DNA of 64,000 nucleotides from Pseudomonadota bacterium (GTDB lineage Bacteria; Bdellovibrionota; UBA1018; CAIMNF01): NCBI GenBank assembly GCA_027488515.1, contig JAIYBN010000004.1, positions 62,001 to 126,000 of the forward strand, read 5' to 3'. Shown piece by piece: positions 58,995 to 64,000 of this stretch (position 1 is its first letter; each line of letters starts with the position of its first letter). The notes under the pieces were generated by a model. It saw only the letters and a program-made list of their open reading frames with translations, ran no database searches and was not told where the DNA came from. The position numbers and the translations under genes were made by a program.

Positions 58995-60356
58995 ATGATT
59001 GCCCTCAGGATGTCCCTCATTTCGTGGCTGATGATTTTCTGCGCATTACCGTCCTCAGTCTTCGGGTTTTCGAGCGATTTTCGCTTCTGTGTGGCCACCG
59101 CCGCCCACCAGATCGAGGGCGGTAACCTCAACTCGGATTGGGACCGTTGGGAGCAAATTCCAGGCAAGATCAAAAACGGGGATCATGCCCGGATTTCGAC
59201 GGACTCCTGGAATCATGTGGATGAAGATGTCCGGCACATGAAGGACCTCGGTGTGGACCTCTACCGGTTTTCTGTGGAGTGGGCCAAGATCGAGCCATCC
59301 CCAGGAGTGTTCCGTGCCGCTGAAGTCGAGCGTTACAGGGATCTGGTCCGTCGGCTTCGTGCCGAGGGGATCGATTCCATGGTCACACTTCATCATTTCA
59401 CCCTTCCAGCTTGGGTGGCCGACCGGGGTGGTTGGGATTGGAGCGGGATTGCCGATGCATTCGAACGTTACGTGGCATTCGTCGCAGGCATTCTGGGCCC
59501 TGATGTTCGACTTTGGGTCACGATCAACGAACCCATGACCGTCATTGCAGGAGGGTACGTCAGTGATGTTTTTCCTCCAGGTAGGGGCAACATCAGCCTG
59601 ATCGCAGGCCCGATCACAAACATGGTGCGGGCCCATGCTCGAGCCTACCATCGGCTTCATCGGATCCTCGACACGAGTGATTTCCGGCCCAAGGTGGGAT
59701 TCGCCCACCACCTGAGGAACTTCGATCCCGGGAGACGGGGGAATCCCTTGGACCGTTATCTTGCCCGAAAATTCGACGAGGTGTTCAACTGGGCGATTCC
59801 CTTGGCCACCGTCGATGGAAAGTTGCGTTGGAAGGTTCCGTTTCTGACCCGAACGGACGTATTCATCCCCGAGGCTGTCGGTACCCAGGACTTTTTCGGC
59901 TTGAACTACTACTCCCGGGACCGTCTGAGACTCCGCCCGTTCAAGGCTCCTTTCATCCACAGGGAAACATTGAGAGGCGCGGACACCACTGAACTGGGGT
60001 GGGAGGTCTATCCCGTCGGGATGGATCGCTTGTTGATCAAGATCCGGATGATGTTTCCGGGAATGGAAATTTATCTGACCGAGAACGGACTTGCGGATCA
60101 AGATGACAACCAAAGGATTCCGTTCATCCGTGAGCACTTGAAGGTTCTGGAAAAGCACATCCGGGATGGCGCCCCCATCCGGGGATACTGTCATTGGACT
60201 TTGAACGACAATTTCGAGTGGGCTGAAGGCTACACAGCCCACTTCGGTTTCTATTCGCTCGAGCCAGGCACTTTGAAGAGGATTCCACGTCCGAGTGCGA
60301 TCTGGTTCGGTGAAATGACACGAAAAGTGAAAGAAACGGGAAGGTTGGGCGAGTGA
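58995..60356 (+). CDS. Exported glycoside hydrolase family 1 (beta-glucosidase-like)
   Basis: 453 aa from the ATG at 58995. The acid/base Glu179 is in VTINEP and the nucleophile Glu363 in IYLTENG, with the GH1 substrate residues FCVATAAHQIEGG (Q and H) and DNFEWAEGY. A signal peptide (MSLISWLMIFCALPSSVFG) is unusual for GH1, which is mostly cytoplasmic. It overlaps the next gene by 4 nt, in a glycosidase operon. The sugar specificity is open; cell-wall-derived disaccharides fit the neighbours. Confidence 0.9.
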   Translation: MIALRMSLISWLMIFCALPSSVFGFSSDFRFCVATAAHQIEGGNLNSDWDRWEQIPGKIKNGDHARISTDSWNHVDEDVRHMKDLGVDLYRFSVEWAKIEPSPGVFRAAEVERYRDLVRRLRAEGIDSMVTLHHFTLPAWVADRGGWDWSGIADAFERYVAFVAGILGPDVRLWVTINEPMTVIAGGYVSDVFPPGRGNISLIAGPITNMVRAHARAYHRLHRILDTSDFRPKVGFAHHLRNFDPGRRGNPLDRYLARKFDEVFNWAIPLATVDGKLRWKVPFLTRTDVFIPEAVGTQDFFGLNYYSRDRLRLRPFKAPFIHRETLRGADTTELGWEVYPVGMDRLLIKIRMMFPGMEIYLTENGLADQDDNQRIPFIREHLKVLEKHIRDGAPIRGYCHWTLNDNFEWAEGYTAHFGFYSLEPGTLKRIPRPSAIWFGEMTRKVKETGRLGE

Positions 60357-61270
60357 TGATCCGGTATGTTTTCCTGTTGTTTCCAGGACTTTTCCACTCT
60401 CTGGTCGCAGAGGCGTTCAAATGTGAAACGGTCGCTGCTCCTGTGTGGGAGTCGCTGGCCAATGGTGCCGAATGGGCCAAGTTCGATGTGCGATTCACTC
60501 CCTACGACCGTGAGGCACAAACCTGGGACGGAGAAATGTCCCGTTCGGTGACGGTTCGGGCTTTCCGGATCGATCATGACAAGATCGAGATGCGCCTCCA
60601 CCGTTCGGCCAAGGATCTGGAATGCAGTCCTTCCAAAGACCGCTACATCCGTAAGTTGGTGGAGGATTCACGGGTGAACGCACTCGGAGCGATCAATGCC
60701 AGTTTTTTTGTGATGCCCAAGGGGAACACTCTCGGAGTCGCCTTGGATGAGCGCAAGCTCTGGAACCCGAACACCGGTGATCAGATGATCTCCTCTTCAG
60801 GGGTTTTGACCCTGCAGGGGAAAGAGTGGAAACTGGAGACCAGGGATGCTTTCTTGCAACGACACGGAAGCGTGTTGAAAGCCGAGGATGCCCGTCAGTA
60901 CCGGTTTGCGCTTCAAGCCTATCCGAGACTCCTGCTCGAGGGTCAGCTTCAGATCTCCGACCGGGTCCGTGAGGACAAGCGTCCACGCACTTCGATCGGT
61001 CTGACCCAGATCCCGAATCAGATCATGCTCGTCACCCTGGACGCGGGTGCGGGTGGCGGGGAAGATTCTAACTCCGGAATGAGCTTGTATGAGTACGCCC
61101 ATTTGTTGGCGTCTTCTGAGTGCGGTTTGACTCAGAAGACGGTGCTCAACCTCGACGGCGGCGGATCGACCGCATTCGCGATTCCTCCAAAAGGGCTCTA
61201 TCACCAGGCGGATCGTTGCCGACATCTCGGTAACATCCTGATGATCCAATCGAGGGCGAAGAAGAAATGA
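60353..61270 (+). CDS. Exported NAGPA-type phosphodiester glycosidase (DUF2233)
   Basis: 305 aa with a signal peptide (MMIRYVFLLFPGLFHSLVAEA). The NAGPA fold is shown by ALGAINASFFVMPKGNTLGVALD, RPRTSIGLTQ, LVTLDAGAGGGEDSNSGMSLYEYAHLL and NLDGGGSTAF (catalytic DGGGS). Family members cleave phosphodiester-linked or O-linked amino sugars such as GlcNAc-1-P diesters. It is coupled by 4-nt overlaps to GH1 and NamZ. Confidence 0.87.
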   Translation: MMIRYVFLLFPGLFHSLVAEAFKCETVAAPVWESLANGAEWAKFDVRFTPYDREAQTWDGEMSRSVTVRAFRIDHDKIEMRLHRSAKDLECSPSKDRYIRKLVEDSRVNALGAINASFFVMPKGNTLGVALDERKLWNPNTGDQMISSSGVLTLQGKEWKLETRDAFLQRHGSVLKAEDARQYRFALQAYPRLLLEGQLQISDRVREDKRPRTSIGLTQIPNQIMLVTLDAGAGGGEDSNSGMSLYEYAHLLASSECGLTQKTVLNLDGGGSTAFAIPPKGLYHQADRCRHLGNILMIQSRAKKK

Positions 61271-62469
61271 TCCTGACACTGATTCTTCACCTGTTCTTGC
61301 CGGTCACACCGGTATCCGCACTCGATTACGGCATTGATCGCTTGAGTGAGGTGAGCGTCCGGTCGGAGCTCGAAGGGAAGAGTCTTGCCGTCCTCGCCCA
61401 TGCGGCTTCCGTGGATCGTCATGGACGCCATCTGATCGACCTGTTGAGGGCCGAGCACCGCTTGGTAAAAATATTCACCCCCGAGCACGGGCTCCGGTCG
61501 CTCGAGGATGGACTGATCGAAGACGGGGTGGATCCCGGCAGCGGACTGCCCGTGATCTCTCTGTACAAGAAGAACGGAAGAGTCCCGCGTCCGGAAGACC
61601 TTTTCGACGTGGATGTCATTGTCATCGACCTTCAGGACGTCGGTATGCGGTATTACACGTATTTCTCGACCTTGGCCGGATTCATGAAAGTCGCGGCCCA
61701 ACTCGGCAAGAAGGTCGTTCTTCTGGACCGTCCGAATCCTGTCGGTGGAGAGCGTGTGGAAGGCTCAGTGCTGGATTCCACGTTGACCGGGAACTTCATC
61801 GCTTACCATTCCGTACCGACCCGGCACGGGATGACGCTGGGAGAGCTTGCTTTGTTGTACCTGACCGAGGCACGCATTCAGCTCCCGATCGACATCGTGG
61901 GAGTGACCGGTTGGAAAAGGCAACCCTTTGATGTGGAATTCGGTCGGGCGTGGCGTGCTCCATCTCCGGCTCTGCAGGCGATCGTACAGGTCGAGCTTTA
62001 CGCATTACTGGGGTCGCTCGAGCAATTCAATCTTTCTGTGGGAAGAGGCATCACCAATGAAAACGCCTTCCGTGTGTTCGGTGCTCCTTGGATCACCGAG
62101 GAGGAGGCGGGCGTGCTGGTTCAGGTGCTGAATGCACTTCGCCTTCCGGGCTTGGTGTTCCTGCCTCATCAGCAGCGGGTGACCCGCGCCATCTATGAGG
62201 GACAGGACATCCGTGGGGTGAGGATCGAGCTGGCGGGGTCCGCCGAGGACCGGGTCCGGTCGGACGAAGCCCTGTTTCGGGTCATTACGGTCTTGCTGGA
62301 TCGCTTCGGTGGACGGATCAGTTTCGGAAAGTTCGCGGATCTGTATTTCGGCAATGCATCCTGGAAAGAGGCCTGGGTGACCCGGAAGTCTTGGGAAGAT
62401 TTTTCGGCCGAATTGGATGTCGGATTGGCGGAGTTCCGCGCCCGCCGCTCACCGTTTCTGTTGTATTGA
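61267..62469 (+). CDS. namZ: DUF1343 / NamZ-type exo-N-acetylmuramidase, exported copy
   Basis: 400 aa with a signal peptide (MILTLILHLFLPVTPVSA), then the family blocks YGIDRLSEV, LAVLAHAASV, FTPEHGLRS, VIVIDLQDVGMRYYTYFSTL, DRPNPVGGE and LSVGRGITNENAF. It is the second NamZ in the window and the only one with an export signal, so it should release MurNAc in the periplasm or outside. Last gene of the GH1-NAGPA-NamZ operon, overlapping the converging esterase by 21 nt. Confidence 0.88.
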   Translation: MILTLILHLFLPVTPVSALDYGIDRLSEVSVRSELEGKSLAVLAHAASVDRHGRHLIDLLRAEHRLVKIFTPEHGLRSLEDGLIEDGVDPGSGLPVISLYKKNGRVPRPEDLFDVDVIVIDLQDVGMRYYTYFSTLAGFMKVAAQLGKKVVLLDRPNPVGGERVEGSVLDSTLTGNFIAYHSVPTRHGMTLGELALLYLTEARIQLPIDIVGVTGWKRQPFDVEFGRAWRAPSPALQAIVQVELYALLGSLEQFNLSVGRGITNENAFRVFGAPWITEEEAGVLVQVLNALRLPGLVFLPHQQRVTRAIYEGQDIRGVRIELAGSAEDRVRSDEALFRVITVLLDRFGGRISFGKFADLYFGNASWKEAWVTRKSWEDFSAELDVGLAEFRARRSPFLLY

Positions 62470-63351
62470 GAGTTCCCGGAAGAATTCGAATGCGCTTTCG
62501 TGGCCGTTCGGAGTTGCGGCCCCGTCCGCACGGATTTCAGTTTTGTTCCGGATCCCGAGCTCCGTGGCGCGGAGAGACAGCTCACGGGTATGCCGCGGAG
62601 AGTGGACAAAATGGTTGTGATCGCGGTCGAGGTCGTCATCCAGGTTGTTCCAGAACAGCATCGGTGCATCATCGGGTGTGAGTTGCCCGTACATGTCGAG
62701 TTCTTTACGGACTTCGATTCCCCGTTCAGTGTCGAGTTCGGACGCCGACTTGAAGTGATATCGCGAATAGACTTGGTCTTTCATGAACCGGTCGGTGCGT
62801 TCTTTACCGAAGATCCGGTACCAGACATAGAAATCATAAGAGACTTGGGCATTCAGATGACCCGCACCTTGGACCCGGGAGGATTCTTTTCTCCGTAAAC
62901 GTCTTTTTGAAGCGGGATCTCCGAGGTCGTCGTGACTCGCCAGCCACAGACTCGCACTTCCGCCGGCACTGTAGCCGTAGGCGTAGATCCGGGTCTTGTC
63001 GATGCCGAATTTGTCTGAATGGTGCCGGATGTACTGGATGAATCCACCGATGTCCTCACGCATGATGGTTTGAAGCGGCGCATGTTTCAAAAACCGGTAA
63101 TTGATCGCCGCGAATGCGAACCCGGCATTCAGAGCCCGAGCTCGGGTCCCGGGTGCTTTCCGCATCTCGTCTTTGCTTCCGGCCTGCCAGCCTCCTCCGT
63201 GAATGTAGACAATCAACGGGGCTTTTTCGCCGCTCGAAGGGGTCCATAAATCGAAGACCTGCCTGGCATGGTGGCCATAGTGGACATCCAGGTGTTGTGC
63301 GGCCTGCACTGGTGAAATCGAGAGGAAGAGCCAAGAAAGGATGAGCAGCAT
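62449..63351 (-). CDS. Exported alpha/beta-hydrolase esterase
   Basis: 300 aa with a signal peptide (MLLILSWLFLSISPVQA). IVYIHGGGWQAGS gives the oxyanion HGGG, and YAYGYSAGGSASLW holds the nucleophile Ser. A late His (TPNGHESAFEFF) could complete the triad with the DDDLDRDHN region. It resembles BD-FAE or hormone-sensitive-lipase-type esterases. Substrate unknown. Confidence 0.85.
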   Translation of the reverse strand: MLLILSWLFLSISPVQAAQHLDVHYGHHARQVFDLWTPSSGEKAPLIVYIHGGGWQAGSKDEMRKAPGTRARALNAGFAFAAINYRFLKHAPLQTIMREDIGGFIQYIRHHSDKFGIDKTRIYAYGYSAGGSASLWLASHDDLGDPASKRRLRRKESSRVQGAGHLNAQVSYDFYVWYRIFGKERTDRFMKDQVYSRYHFKSASELDTERGIEVRKELDMYGQLTPDDAPMLFWNNLDDDLDRDHNHFVHSPRHTRELSLRATELGIRNKTEIRADGAATPNGHESAFEFFRELSIQQKR

Positions 63352-63450
63352 GGTGCGCGCATTTTATCAGAGTGAAACCGGACCTTGAAGTGAAAAGTGA
63401 TTGAAAAAACAATGGTTTTCAACGGCTTCAGTTGAATTATACTCATCCGT

Positions 63451-64000
63451 ATGAAGAGTCTGAAACTCCGTCAGTTGAAGTCACCCTGGAAGATTCAGGA
63501 GTTTGTCCACGCCATCCCTTACAACCCCGGATCCAACTGTGCATCGGCCGCGGGAGTGCTCGCACAGGGCGCCGCTCATTGTATGGAGGGGGGCCTCCTC
63601 GCTGCGGATCTCCTGGAGAGGATCGGCCACGAGCCCAAAATGCTCCACCTCAGGTCCCATCGGGATGACGACCATGTGGTCGCGTTGTTCAAAGAAAAGG
63701 GTCTCTGGGGTGCCGTTGGAAAAAGCAATACGACTTTATTGGGCTGGAGAGCCCCGGTTTACCGGACTGTGGAGTCCTTGGCGCTCAGTTATTTTCCGTT
63801 TTACTTCAACACCAAGGGCCAGATGAGCCTCGTGGCCTGGTCCGGTCCGATCCGTCTCAACAAGTATCTGAAACGCTGGGACTGGAAGGCCGGAAAAGAA
63901 GATGTGGGCGACCTCAGTCTCGAGTTTTACGAGGAGACGGCTTGGGAGATTTTTACCCCCGCTCAGATCGAGCGTCTTCCCACTGCCCCGAGTCTGTTGA
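63451..64000 (+). CDS. Transglutaminase-like protein, cut by the right window edge
   Basis: The ATG at 63451 opens a frame (MKSLKLRQLKSPWKIQEF) that runs off the window after 183 codons. Candidate papain/transglutaminase residues are Cys in AAHCMEGGLLAADLLE and His in RDDDHVVALF, followed by LWGAVGKSNTTLLGWRAPVYR and LALSYFPFYFN. This matches the pattern of uncharacterised transglutaminase-like proteins. The longest-ORF track missed the real frame. The C-terminus is unknown. Confidence 0.65.
   Translation, partial: MKSLKLRQLKSPWKIQEFVHAIPYNPGSNCASAAGVLAQGAAHCMEGGLLAADLLERIGHEPKMLHLRSHRDDDHVVALFKEKGLWGAVGKSNTTLLGWRAPVYRTVESLALSYFPFYFNTKGQMSLVAWSGPIRLNKYLKRWDWKAGKEDVGDLSLEFYEETAWEIFTPAQIERLPTAPSLL

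Noticed and set aside
59055-60242. 395-aa minus-strand ORF opposite the GH1 gene
   Set aside because: Antisense shadow; the GH1 catalytic motifs are on the plus strand.
1-64000. CRISPR arrays, intact insertion sequences, full-length recombinases, rRNA genes, toxin-antitoxin pairs
   Set aside because: I looked for repeat-spacer patterns, transposase motifs, an R-H-R-Y recombinase core and rRNA landmarks and saw none.

Overview
This window looks like chromosome from a Gram-negative bacterium of moderately high GC content. By eye it is close to 58% GC, apart from one AT-rich patch at about 26.33-27.25 kb. The gene style is that of the Bdellovibrionota or related delta-like lineages: many small secreted proteins, degradative folds aimed at peptidoglycan or protein (HExxH, papain-like, lytic transglycosylase, NamZ, PBP4), a single flagellin with a sigma28-type promoter, GshA of the PF08886 type, and a short tmRNA tag (ANDYALAA). 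This placement is an inference from gene style; no 16S gene is present.

Layout. 0-11 kb: zinc-ribbon protein (cut by the left edge), uvrC, a metB-gshA-TPR operon, a glycosyltransferase, trmB, flagellin, a BolA-Grx4 pair and epmA. 11-18 kb: one tightly overlapping operon running histidine kinase, sigma54 regulator, CoA-type Nudix, small beta-barrel, DOMON-like protein, NamZ and DacB (PBP4). 18-25.7 kb: rmuC, a C45/TPR protein, a Na+/H+ antiporter-like protein and several secreted putative peptidases. 25.77-26.12 kb: ssrA (tmRNA).

26.1-36.6 kb is the striking accessory region. Directly after ssrA come a degenerate copy of the ssrA 3' end, large inverted repeats and an AT-rich oxidoreductase gene. 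Then follows a complete retinal and proteorhodopsin cassette: a geranylgeranyl-type diphosphate synthase whose N-terminus is the arm-binding domain of a P4-type integrase, CrtI, CrtB, a single polypeptide fusing lycopene cyclase (CrtY) to the retinal-forming dioxygenase Blh, and a green-type proton-pumping rhodopsin. Two DoxX-like proteins and a retinol-dehydrogenase-like SDR adjoin it. Together these genes would turn FPP into phytoene, lycopene, beta-carotene and retinal, and load the retinal on the pump. The ssrA junction and integrase remnant suggest the cassette arrived on an ssrA-targeting integrative element that has since lost its recombinase.

36.7-58 kb is mostly secreted, membrane and hypothetical proteins: a possible caspase/CHAT-like protein, DUF2157/GDYXXLXY, DUF4105, DUF3015, a lytic transglycosylase, pirin, YceI, a Tim44-like protein with a poly-T frameshift, and a tiny protein with a beta-clamp motif. 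It also holds pyrophosphatase, two flavoproteins and tRNA-Gly(CCC). 58.9-62.5 kb is an exported glycosidase operon (GH1, NAGPA-type phosphodiester glycosidase, a second NamZ) that fits muropeptide or amino-sugar scavenging. The window ends in an esterase and a truncated transglutaminase-like gene.
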